Below are positions 54,213 to 64,000 of a stretch of DNA of 64,000 bases, one piece after another. The position numbers and the translations under genes were made by a program. Each line of letters begins with the position of its first letter. Position 1 is the stretch's first letter. Source of the DNA: Deuterostichococcus epilithicus (taxonomy: Eukaryota > Chlorophyta > Trebouxiophyceae > Prasiolales > Stichococcaceae); NCBI GenBank assembly GCA_033439295.1, contig JAVTLE010000023.1:2020530-2084529 (forward strand), written 5' to 3'. Under the pieces are notes generated by a model. It worked only from the letters and a program-made list of their open reading frames with translations, searched no databases and was not told the origin of the DNA.

Positions 54213-55952
54213 TCAGGAGCTGCCGCTGGTGGGCGGCGGCAGCTCGTCATAAAAGCTGCTGCTGGACCTGCGCCGCCCCTGCGCCTCCACAAACTTCCTG
54301 AACTCCTCCTGCGCTAGCCGCTTGACCCTGTCTGCATGGCCGCCGCCCTCTGGTGACGTAGGCTCAGCCGCCTGCTTGGGCCGCTCCGAATGCCCTTCGT
54401 GCCGAGGTCGCACGACCGGCGAGACCAGGTCCGCAAACCGGCCTTCAGGCTGCTCGGGCGCCGCCGCGGTGGGGCCCACCCTCACTTCGAAGGGCTTGGA
54501 GTCGGTGAAGCCAATGGTGGTTTCCAGGCCGTTGCCGCTGCTGTGGCGCTTCTCGTCCGGTCCTGCAGCGTGCAACGAGAAGTGCCGTCAGCTGCTCTGC
54601 TGGAATGGGAACCAGGACAGGAGCTCAAGCACACCCTTGCATGCGACACTTGTGCTGCAGAAGGACTGCAAGGTGACACCTGCAGCATCGCCGTGGTCGG
54701 GCCACGACACGCTGCGCTTCCTGCTGGAGCCGGCGGCCTGAGCACCGCTGCCAGGGCGCCGCTTCAGGGCATATTGTCGTGTGCTCGCCCCAAATCGTAG
54801 CTCCTCACCCTCCAAGAGGTCCCGCGGCGTGTGCTGGTAAGAAGCATCCGAGGCGTTGTCAGGACGCTGCTGCTTGACAGAGGACGCAGCACGGCAGCAA
54901 TGCTGATCACCATAGAATATGCATGCTGGGACACTGCACAGCGGAAGTGCAAGGGTGAAGGATCGCCGCTGACCTTGGCCAGGCGCCTGGAGCCGACGAA
55001 AGTGCCGTGGGCGGAGTCGAGATCCATGAGCACTGCCTGTCCGCTGGCGCGGAAGCACAGCACCGCATGCTGGCGTGAAATGCTGGCGTGCTCCAGCTGC
55101 ACATCTGCATTGGCCAGCCTGCAACACAAGATGAACAGGATGATGGGACATTCGGAATCAGGAAGGAGAGGCAACATTGCAAGACTGATCACCTAGGTCG
55201 AGCAGGCGACTGGGAAGAGGGACTGCTGCAGCTGACCTCCCAAAGAGTGTTGCTTTCTGCCGCAACGGCACCGCTTGCACGAGCACCCCGTTCTTGAACG
55301 ACTGCAGCACGCAGCCCGCCGGCGGGTCAGCGGCCCATGATGGAGCCCTGAAGCCTGATGGCGCTGCAGGCGGCGCTGCAGGTGCTGCGTTTCGCTGGAC
55401 TTGCACTGAATGCGCTGTCCGCTCCGCCACCGAGGCGGTCACACGCGCTGCGCTGTCTGACACCTGCATTTTTAATGAAACCAAGAAAAGCACGGGTTTG
55501 GATCTGCTGCACCTGTGGACATGCTGCGAAGAATACCATGCTAGGCAGATACACAAGGCACAGACGCGGGACCCACTTTCAGATGAACAACCATGTCCAC
55601 CTGTTGGGCCTGTGCGAGCTCCCGCCGCGACAGCGTTACGGTTGCCGGTCGGAACGTGGCTGTCTCGGCAGAGCCCATGCCTGCGCCGGTGACAAGCGAT
55701 ATACTCTAGCCTTCTGATCATTCACTTATCGTTGCAACCTTCACCTGGCAAAGCACCCGTCGCCAAAATGTGACTCCAACCTTTGTCTGCCTTCACAAAT
55801 GCGCCCAGCCCGGTCCTTGCCACCTGGCCCATGGGCTTGGATGCTGCGGCGCCGTCGTCATCGTCACGAGTGTCTCTTCCGCTCCAACGATCCATCAAGA
55901 GCGGCTTCAGGCTGCTGTCAGGAGCTTTTGCACTGGCGCTGCTGACATTCAC
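54213..55952 (-). CDS. PPP1R8: NIPP1-type FHA regulator of protein phosphatase 1
   Basis: The FHA domain spans several exons: SWAADPPAGCVLQSFKNGVL (about 55240-55420), ATLFGR joined to LANADVQLEHASISRQHAVL and MDLDSAHGTFVGSRRLAK (about 54970-55125), then LLEGEELRFGASTRQYALKR (about 54680-54830). 'FGASTRxYxLR' directly after the FHA is characteristic of NIPP1. RKRSVSW then fits the RVxF PP1-docking motif with Trp in the last position. The final exon (54213-about 54560) has GRFADLVSPVVRPR, matching the conserved 'GRFRNMVQTAVVP' box. NIPP1 targets PP1 to phosphorylated splicing and chromatin factors in the nucleus. The first exon (about 55746-55952, MNVSSASAKAPDSSLKPLLM) joins in consistent phase, but animal NIPP1 lacks it, so the N-terminus is less certain. 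Confidence 0.8.
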
Positions 55953-56427
55953 TGCAGGTGGCGCGCGGTCTGTTTCTGACGATGTGCACCTTGCCTCGGC
56001 AAAGGCGGGCTCGCGTTACAAAACAGAAGGTCGCACAGAAGTACCTAGCCCTGCAAATGCTGGACGTGCTCCTCGCGAGAGCGTGAAATCAGAATGGCAC
56101 ATGCAGGATCTGGCTTCTGCATCAAGCCAATCAGCCAGAACCAGTTTGCATTTTCACCAATGCTGCACTTGCACCGGCGTTCGAGACGCAACAGCATCCT
56201 CGTGCTGTGGGCTGTGGCCCGAGCGGGTCGCCATCTGGACTGATCTTGCAAATTGCCAACCGTCGATCATAAATGCACGATCCGCACGATCCGCACGAGG
56301 GTCATGCGACTTGATACGACCTCGCTAGAGGGTCGCCCGTCAAGAGCAATGTTACGGCATAGCCTGCTTTGACGCCTCGAGGCATCCCAGTCCTCAAGGA
56401 GCTGCCGGGCAGCCTGCAGCGCCGAAG
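55953..56427. other. Divergent promoter region between NIPP1 and SEC20
   Basis: Contains the upstream regions of both genes. Short open frames only. A near-duplicate gatccgcac occurs in tandem near 56280-56298. Confidence 0.45.
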
Positions 56428-59400
56428 ATGGATGCGCCCATGGATGAGGAGGCTCAGCTGGCAGCGACGCTGGCAGCTTTTGAAGCCAAAGCCTCCCGGC
56501 GCATCACAGATCTGTTCAGCAGCACGCTGGACAACCGTGTCGCTTTCAATGCGCAGCTGACGCAGATCCGGGATGACCTCGCAGCGCTGCGTGCTGCGAC
56601 ACGCGACCTCGCCGTCCTCACAGAGGAGCAGGATACGTGAGAGATGTCACTCCCTGCCCCTGACATGCCTGTGAGCCTGATCACAAGTGCTGCATGGCGA
56701 CGCTCTCGCCTGCTCCAGCTTGACGCTCGCTTGGAAGGTGGCTGGAATGGTGGTGCTGCAACAAGCGCTTTGATGGTGTGTGACCTGCTGTGACAGGGAA
56801 GAGCAGGCTGCGCGGCTGGCGGAGACGCTGAAGGGCCACCAGGCGGAGTATGAGCGCCTGCAGACGGCCTTCAAGCAGGCCCATGTCCAGGTCCGCTGGA
56901 GTTGCTGTTGCCGTGTCGATTGTGCCTTGTCTGATTGCGCCTGGCATGAAGCTGCCTGTGCGCTGCATCTGCATCAGCATTCGACGTCACGCACTGTCTC
57001 TGGACGGTGCTATCAGATGCAACACACCCTGGCATCTGACACTTGCAAAACAATCTCACAGGCGCGACGCAACACGGAGGCGGCGGCGGCTGCGGCTCGC
57101 AAGGCGCTGCTGGCTGGTGGCGAGGCAGCGGCCACGCCCGGCCGGGCGGCGGGGCAGGCGTCCGCCGTTGCCACGTCGCAGGGCATCACCAAAAGTCTGC
57201 TGCGCACGCGCCAGCTGATGGCGCAGGTGCACTCGAGTGCCGCTTGCCTGTCTTCTTATTAGCATTCCAGCACACACATGAGTGTCCTTCAGCCCTACTG
57301 TCCGAGGAGGGTCCGTGACTCTCCTCCCCATGGAGGCTGACGACGAGCGCTGACCGTCAAGCGTCCAGTAGCCACCGCGGGTCGAGCGCTTTGTTTGTCA
57401 AGGAAACCTGTCATGCTGCAAAGCAGGAGCTGGAGCATACGAGCGCAACGCTGGCGGCTATGGACGCGTCCAACGACCGGCTGGCAGCCGGGCGGGAGGA
57501 GCTGCGGACGCACAGGGGCCTGTTCAGCTCCTCGCGTCGGCTGCTGCGCGCGCTGTTCACCTCCAGCGTGCTCGACACCGTGTCCCTGTACGGCGGCCTC
57601 GCCATCTTCTTCCTGGTCGTCGCCTACATCCTGCAGGCGCGACACTCTTGTGTCGCACGTGTTCTGCTTGCTGGAGCAGTGCCCTGCGGCAAGGGCGGCA
57701 ACCTTTGAGTATTTAATTTTATACTGTGCCACATTTCGTTAGCAGCCGCATCTGAGTCCACCATGCGGCACTGTTGCAGGCACACATCACTGAACATCCC
57801 CTGTTGTCAAACACAGAAGCGGACGCTGTACTTTGCGCCCGTGGGCAAGTACATGGCGCCGGTGGCGGGCACCGCCTGGAACGTGTCCCGCGCCGCCGCC
57901 GGGCGCGCGGGGCAGCTGCCGGGCGCCGTGCTGGCGCTGCAGCGGCGGCTGCGGCCCAAGAGCGGCGCCAACAATGGCAGCCTGCCGGAGGCGCTGCAGC
58001 GGCTGCGGCTGCAGGACTTGGACGACGGCTCCGCCGGTGACGAGGCGGCAGGCCAGCAGCTGCTGGACCAGCGCAGCGGCCTCGAACAGAAGCCGGCCGA
58101 CGGCGGCGGTGGCGGCGACGGCGGCGACGGCGGCGACGGCGGCGAGGCGGACAGCGACATGTCAGACTCCGATCCGCCGCATCCGGAGACGCCGCAGCAG
58201 TGGGCGGAAGCAGAGCCAGATCCGCTGGCCGACTTTGAGACTGCGCCAGAGGATGGCGAGCAGGCGGCAGACGAGCCGCTGCTGAGCGACGAGGTGCCAC
58301 ACGAGTCTGCGGAGCGCGAGCCGCAGCTGGGCAGCCCGCTGGATGTGCCAGACCATGTCAGCGAGCCGCTGACGGGCGGGGCAAATAACTCGGTCAGCGG
58401 CTTGGCCGCCGAGGTGAAGGATGCGCCGGCTGCCAGTCTGGCGGAGGAGGGTGCGAAACCAGCGCAGAACGTCAGCCTGCCCCTCGAGGCGGCCGACGAT
58501 CAGGCTGCGCTGCTGGCAGATCCGGCGACAGTGCCAGACGAGGCGGTCGCTGCAGCCGAGGAGCCTCAGCACGGCAGCGCAGTGGCGGCAGACGATGCTG
58601 ACGAGACGCCGCCGCCGCACGCGGCTGCTGACTTGGGCATCGGCGCAGGCAATGCCACTGCCGCAACAGATGAGCCGCCAGCAGCCGCGCGCGGCAGCAA
58701 GGAGGATGTTGATGAAGCTGATGCGGATGATGACGGTGACGCAGCCGCTGCTGCTGAGCCAGCTGCTGAGGCGGCGGAAGCGGCCACTGAGGCTGTGAAT
58801 GCCCGAAAGCCTGCCAGCGAGGCGGCGGTGCCAGATCCTCTGCTGCTCAGCGTCCGCAGTGGCACAGAGCTGCCAGAGCCTGCGGCAGAGGCGAAGGCTC
58901 AGCTCAGCAAAGAGGGTGCTGCAGCGGAGGCGGCTAAAGAGGAGGAGGTGCTGGTGGATGCCGGACCAGATGAGTCGGCAAAACTCGCGGCGGCGGGTGA
59001 CCGGGCGCAGGCCGACGAGGCGGACCACCTGGCAGGGGGGGAGGCAGATGCAGAGGCGGAAAGACAGCCGACGCCAGAGGCAGCATCAAAGGTATCAGCT
59101 CAGGAGCCAGCGGCGCCACGACAGCCAGTCGGCAAGATCGAGCTGCTGGCCGCTGGGAAGGGGCAGCCTGCCGACGGGGCTGCAGCTGTGCGGCAGCCGG
59201 CTGCGCTGGATGCCGAGCAGGTACAGTCCTTACCTTCTTGCACCAGCCATAACGTTCTTTGTGCTGCTTGCACTGCCCTCGGCCACCGCCATCAGGCGTG
59301 CATGCAAGGCGGCTCCGTACATACTGCTGCACAGATGATGTCACAGGAGCTTCGGCCCGCCTCCAGTACGATTTTCACAAAGCCATCTCGCCAGCACACG

Positions 59401-60430
59401 ACTCTTCCAGAACACGAACATGGATCTCGGCTCTTCTGCAGGTGAACGACACAGCGACAGCACAGGGCACGCGGAAGCAGGCGGCCGGCGGCGATGGTGC
59501 GACAGCGCCAGACGATCTCTCAACAGAATCGGTTCAGGAGCCGCCGGCACAGCAGGGTGCTGCCGCTGTCGAGCCCGCCTCAGAGGGAGGCGCCGCTCCA
59601 GACCTGCCTTCGGAGGAGGGTGGCGCAGTTATGCTACCGCCAGAGCCGCTTGCAGCCGACGGCAAGTCCGACAGCACGCAGCCAGCAGCGGACGGCAGCG
59701 CAGACGGTGCAGACGATGGCCTGGCGTTTGTGCTTGGCAAAGCACAGCCAGATCTGCAGGCGGGCGCAACAGAGGTCGAGAGACGGGCGCCTGCTGCAGC
59801 AGAGCCGGACAGCAATGGCAGCGCGACCCGCCTCAGGGTGCCGCAGCCGGAGGCGCCAGCAGCAGCCGCCAGCGACCCCACCGTACAGGAAGAACCGCTG
59901 CGCCTGGCAGACCCTACAACAGTTGCCGACAAGCCGGGCGCGCATGCCGCGCAAGGCATGGAGCCGCTGTTGCAAGGTGAGACTGCCGGTGGTTGCGGTG
60001 TTCAGCAAGTGCCTCGGATTCCATACGTGTCTGTTGGCGAACATGGTGCGCCCTTTTCCCGCCTCGTCACGGATTTTAGAACTACAAGCTTGCATCGGTG
60101 CGGCAACTGAAGATGCATTGAATTTCCGTTGTAGATGACCGTGCGCCGGCAGAGGACCGGCTGCCTGCTCCTGCGCCTGCCGAGCCCAGCGCGACTGCTG
60201 ACGGCTTCGGCGGCGATCAGGACTCGCGCAAGGTGTGGGACGAGCACGGCAACGAGTACTACTGGCGCTGGAACCCGGCCAAGGGGCCGCGCGGCACCTG
60301 GCAGCTGTTTGCGGCTGGCACGGACACCATCGTCATGGAGCAAGACCCAGAGGAGACAGAGGCGGAGTACGCAGCAGCAAAGCCGGCTGAGGAGTTGTCC
60401 CCGAACGTAGCCCTCCACGACGAGCTGTGA
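56428..60430 (+). CDS. SEC20: SEC20/BNIP1-type SNARE with giant acidic lumenal tail ending in HDEL
   Basis: Seven exons keep phase: 56428-56636, 56797-56890, 57062-57226, 57427-57636, 57817-59220, 59442-59976 and 60135-60430, totalling 970 residues. The start MDAPMDEEAQLAATLAAFEA opens a cytosolic coiled region. The SEC20 SNARE region (SLLRTRQLMAQELEHTSATL, then LAAMDASNDRLAAGREEL) precedes the membrane anchor (LYGGLAIFFLVVAYIL, about residues 208-224). Everything after KRTLYFAPVGKYMAP, about 740 residues, should be in the ER/Golgi lumen: Ala/Glu/Asp-rich, with a Gly-Asp repeat at 58097-58150. An aromatic segment follows, KVWDEHGNEYYWRWNPAKG, and the last four residues are HDEL. SEC20 mediates Golgi-to-ER retrograde fusion, and yeast Sec20 also ends in HDEL. 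The fourth intron appears to use a GC donor. Confidence 0.88.
58097..58150 (+). repeat. GGCGAC/GGC repeat inside SEC20
   Basis: Tandem ggcggcgac units encode a Gly-Gly-Asp run in the lumenal tail of SEC20. Confidence 0.8.
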
Positions 60431-60865
60431 AACTGATTGTGTGCGGGCAGAGAGGACCTAGCAGTAGACAGACTTTCATGTGCGCCGGCAGAGGTGATCT
60501 CTTGGATAGGGTCCTTGGGCTTGGCATGCGGACTCACCTGCACACCCCTGTCAGATGTTTGCTGCTACGCTGCATGCCGCACGCTCGCCACATGCCATGC
60601 CCTGGTCCAGACAAATTATAGCTTTTACGAGTCGTATGCCTTCTTCTCCACTCTGCTCGAACAGATGCCGTCCAGTTCCGCTCTCTCTTTCGAACCAACG
60701 CGATTTCGTCCTTCAAGCATGCGACTGACGCCGCCGGCTTTCTGCTAACAGCACGAACAGCCTGAAAGTCCTCTTACAGAAGATGAAAATGAAGTCGTCG
60801 CTCGAGAGCACTCATAGGTAGAGGACTAATAGGCGGCCTAGGCCATGAGATGCTGATTGCGCATC
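60431..60865. other. SEC20 3' region, no gene recognised
   Basis: About 430 bases after the SEC20 stop with no supported coding sequence and no TGTAA that I can see. Confidence 0.4.
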
Positions 60866-63119
60866 ATGGCAGGTGGTCCAGCTGCTGGTGCGCAGTCGCC
60901 ACCGCAGGCAGCAGGGCGTTCAGCGACGCCACCACTCAGCGCACCACAGCCTGGGATGCCAACGGTTGCAGGCGGCTGGATGATGGCAGCAGGCAGCAAC
61001 GTTGTCGCATCCGAGCCACCGAGAGCTACCAGCAACCCCACCCCACCACTTGGCGCAGCCACTGCAGCCTGTGGAGCCGGCACCAGCTGCCGGCGGCGTG
61101 CAAGCAGCATCAGGCGTGCAGCCGCTGCAGCCCGCCAGGTGGTCCCGCTGTTGGATGTGGGTGATGTGACAAGATTGTCTCATGCCAAAAGGTCAGGGAA
61201 ATTGGGTTGGATTTCCCTGTCCCGCCGTCGAACAATCCGCCCCTTCTAGTCATCTCACATTGAGAGCTTCATCAAGCGGCCGCTCACTGGCCTCGCAGAT
61301 GTCACTTGCGTTGAGGCTCTAGGATACTGTCTTGAGTGCAAGGTGCTGCAGCACATCCGTCGCCGCACTCGCTCAGTGCTGCTGAGGCAGAGCGAGAGAC
61401 AAGCAAGGTTGAGGCCGCCAGCCCCACAGAAGGTAGTGACCAGGCAGGGTGCTGCCGTTAGCACCTGCCTAACCATCCGCTCCTCTGTGTGGCTTTTGGA
61501 CACACTCTGCCCGCAGCGAGGACGAATGCGCTGAGCATCAGCATGCGGATGCGCTCGAAGGTGAGTGCTGGTGTCAGATGCTCTGACCGCCAAATTTAAA
61601 GTTTGCAGATAAGCGACAGCGAGCATATGTGTCAGCAACACTCAGTTGGCGAATGATGAATGCAAACTGTGGCGCCTGACGCTTGTGGCTGGGTGCGTAG
61701 GAGAAGCGGCGGCGCCGCCCCATCCTTTGGAAGCGAGGCGAAATCTCAAAACTCATTACGGGAGCTGAGATACATGGCATTGGCAAGTGGCGCCAGATGT
61801 GCGTCTTCATGCATGTACTTGAGCGATCCACTTTCTGTGACCCAGCTTTCGAGGTCGTGCTGATCGTGCCATTCGGGCATGCACATTATTCGCAAACACG
61901 AGCCTAGCTGTCTGCCACGCACTGGTGCCATCATGATGCCCTGGATCGAGACGATATCATTATTGCGGACGGCGCCGGCTCCTCGGCAAGCAAGGCACCA
62001 GAATCTGAGCCGCTCAACAGAGAGAGGCCGTCGGTCCATGTCTCCACGCACCGCCAAGTACTGGCTGCTAACTTTGCACCTTTCCATCAGCTGTTATACA
62101 GGATTTTTGCGCCTTGCATGAGGCCGGCTGATATGAGCGGCAGCAGGGTCATGTCCTTGGATCATCTGCGCAATACCTCGACCACGCTCCGCTCAAATGC
62201 AGCAGGCGCTACACCTCGAGAAGCAGATCAACTGATGTCCAAACCCTCTCATGCCGCTGCAGAAAAAAAATCCGTATTCAAAAGCGGGCGCCGCAGCAAC
62301 GAAGACCTGAAACAGAAGTGGCACCACATCTCCGGGGCGGTTTTGGGCAACAAGGAGCTGCGCGGCGGCAGGATGATGCGACATGCGCAGCCGCGTGACA
62401 ATGGTGCATGCGCACTGCAGAGGTGGGGCTCCACACTTGTATCAAGCCTCCCTCACACTGGCTAGGGTCCATATCCGAGGTCTTGGACCGCGTTCTTCTC
62501 ATTAGGCCGTGCAGACGTGCAGAATGGCCTGTCGTACGGAACGCGAGCCACAGCACCCGTGTGCTGGGTCGCGACTTGCTGGCGAGGATATGCAAGGACG
62601 TGATGCACGCTGCATCAGTTGCGGTGAATTATCCTACATCCTGAAGAGCTGCGCTGCAACAGCCTGGACTGCTGGGTGTGGAGCTCACCCCCCCTTCCCC
62701 CAAAGCACTCGTCGCCTACCCACCCTGACGATGCTTTCGCATCATCTGCGACTCCCCTCACGTGTGGGACACAGGAGCGCAAGGCCGCCAAGGCGGCTGC
62801 GACGCAGAAGCTCAAGACAGCGCCTGCCCCTGCGCAGCAGGGCACGAGCAGCGCGTCAACTGGTGTGCGCAGCGGCGCGCTGCGCCAATTTCTGGCTATG
62901 CGGCCCTCTTGCCGATGCTGGCAGGACAGCCCGTTGTGTCCATGCTGCTCTTGAAGGAGTGGCGATGCGCAGCGGTGGCCGGCCTTGCACCATCAATCCC
63001 CCAGCCACGGGCCTACAGAGCCGGGTGGCCTGCATGGTGCATGCAATGCCCACAAGACAATCTCCAAATCCTCGCAATGCAGGGTCAAGATTGGCGAAAG
63101 TCCGACGTTTACAATTCAA
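60866..63119 (+). other. Possible unidentified intron-containing gene
   Basis: A candidate first exon at 60866-about 61138 reads MAGGPAAGAQSPPQAAGRSA and continues Pro/Ala-rich to a GTGGTC donor. Further open stretches on the same strand are about 61341-61433 (HSLSAAEAERETSKVEAASP), about 61943-62400 (LDRDDIIIADGAGSSASKAP ... RRSNEDLKQKWHHISGAVLG) and about 62771-62840 (ERKAAKAAATQKLKTAPAPA). The pieces have coding-like composition and plausible donors (GTGAGT at about 61560), but I could not join them with confidence or recognise a family. A minus-strand frame at 61746-62087 competes for part of this region. Confidence 0.25.
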
Positions 63120-63857
63120 GAGTGTGACGCCTCTTTGTTATGTCTCCTTGGCAGGCGAATCGGGTGTGAACTGCTGGCGAAACCCCAAAGAGGAGATGGG
63201 GGGTGCTGGTATCGTCCAACAAAGACGCGATTCTAGTTGCTCTGATCGACGGGACCCAGCACTGACAAGGCTCAACGAGTGAAGCTCTCCTCGATGAAAC
63301 GTTTGAGCACGCGTGAGCGTCGCGGGGAGTGCACCTCTGCTCATTGGCAAGGCAATTTGCTTCAATAAAAACCGGCATTACATCCCTGGCTCCGTGAGGC
63401 GTGAGCAACTGTTCGGAGTTGAGCGAAATACATGAGGGTGCGGCGGCAAGCGGCGGAACGCTGTAGTCGAGTCAAGCCGCTGAACCGAGGGTCCAAGCTG
63501 GGTCACTGTGTGCGCAAAGGCTGGTATGCGGACGACAGATCATGAGCAATAGCCATGTTTGGCGGGAAGGGCAGCGGTGCTCGGCAGGGCGGCGGGATAT
63601 CCCATGACAGCGAGCACCGCCGCTGCCGCAAGGCAAGCGGCGGGCCGGACCAGCGCTTGGCGTAGCCCGCCTGGGCGGTGAGGGTGTGTGGCCCCTTGAA
63701 TTTTAGGGTAGGGGTGGCGCAGCTCCTGGATCACGCACAAAGGGGCGGGGGGGCGAGCCCCTGTAGCCTCAGCGAACCGCTAGACTACTAGAAATCGGTG
63801 GATAAAGGGGAATGAAAGAGTCATCGACAGCAGCTGGCCGAAAAGCTGAACACTCTA
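63120..63857. other. Intergenic or 3' UTR sequence
   Basis: I found no supported gene. A G-rich stretch near 63740-63770 can form GC-rich hairpins, but it does not fold as a tRNA by eye. The end of this stretch is the 3' UTR of the minus-strand gene at the right edge. Confidence 0.4.
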
Positions 63858-64000
63858 TCAGAAGATAACAAAGAAGACGTGGATGAACAGCATGTACAGG
63901 CAGACCAGGGCCCGGGCAAGGGGTCGCTGGTTGAGTGTCACTGCCAGGCGGTCCAGCTGGTGCGCTGCTGCGACCGCCGGCGGCGCATTCAGCGGCGGCC
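63858..64000 (-). CDS. C-terminus of a probable golgin/CASP-type tail-anchored Golgi protein (partial)
   Basis: The open frame runs in from the right edge and ends at 63858. It reads HQLDRLAVTLNQRPLARALV then CLYMLFIHVFFVIF and stop. A basic segment followed by a single C-terminal membrane helix, with 'LARxxVxxYMLFIHxxF', is the pattern of golgin-84 and CASP tail anchors, which tether Golgi vesicles. The coiled-coil body that would prove this lies outside the window. Confidence 0.5.
   Translation of the reverse strand, partial: PPLNAPPAVAAAHQLDRLAVTLNQRPLARALVCLYMLFIHVFFVIF

Noticed and set aside
63690-63790. A possible tRNA or small structured RNA in a G-rich stretch
   Set aside because: I could not place a cloverleaf, anticodon arm or T-loop box; local hairpins are expected in G-rich sequence.

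Overview
The window is nuclear DNA from a green alga. It is GC-rich and very intron-dense, with short introns that mostly start GTGAG or GTGCG and end in CAG. It encodes chloroplast and plant-lineage proteins: the cytochrome b6f subunit PetM, COP1, a calcium-dependent protein kinase and an IDM1-like acetyltransferase. TGTAA poly(A) signals follow several genes. A trebouxiophyte or related core chlorophyte fits best; I cannot name the species. Exon ends below come from reading splice phases and family alignments by eye. Coordinates marked 'about' are approximate.

Left third (1-20 kb): CNOT4-type RING ubiquitin ligase (-, cut by the window edge), petM (-), the exon-junction protein RBM8A/Y14 (+), a 74-residue unknown (-), an MTHFR-like protein (+), a conserved protein with a possible ubiquitin-like region (-), a glycosyltransferase-like type II membrane protein (+), NEDD8/RUB (-), CKS1 with a long polyglutamine tail (+), and the COP1 ubiquitin ligase (-). 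Four of these belong to ubiquitin or NEDD8 pathways, or to CDK control linked to them.

Middle (20-42 kb): one ABCC (MRP-type) transporter gene fills 10.7 kb. A 0.95-kb array of foldback repeats follows. It lies directly upstream of a MAT1 gene (CDK-activating kinase / TFIIH) whose RING-encoding 5' part is absent. Next come an NTF2/SnoaL-like protein (-), a membrane-anchored tyrosine-phosphatase-like protein (-), a CUE-domain protein (+) and a CWC21/SRRM2-type spliceosome protein with an RS tail (-).

Right third (42-64 kb): an IDM1-like PHD-finger/GNAT chromatin protein (+), a CDPK with four EF hands (-), a NIPP1-type FHA regulator of PP1 (-), and a SEC20 SNARE with a very large acidic lumenal tail ending in HDEL (+). 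Then come poorly resolved sequence and the 3' end of a likely golgin-type tail-anchored protein (-), cut by the right edge.

Most genes are ordinary single-copy housekeeping loci. The features most worth a second look are the foldback array beside the RING-less MAT1, the giant HDEL-tailed SEC20, the polyQ CKS1, the CFTR-R-domain-like linker of the ABCC protein, two GC-AG introns, and a duplicated splice acceptor in the CDPK gene.
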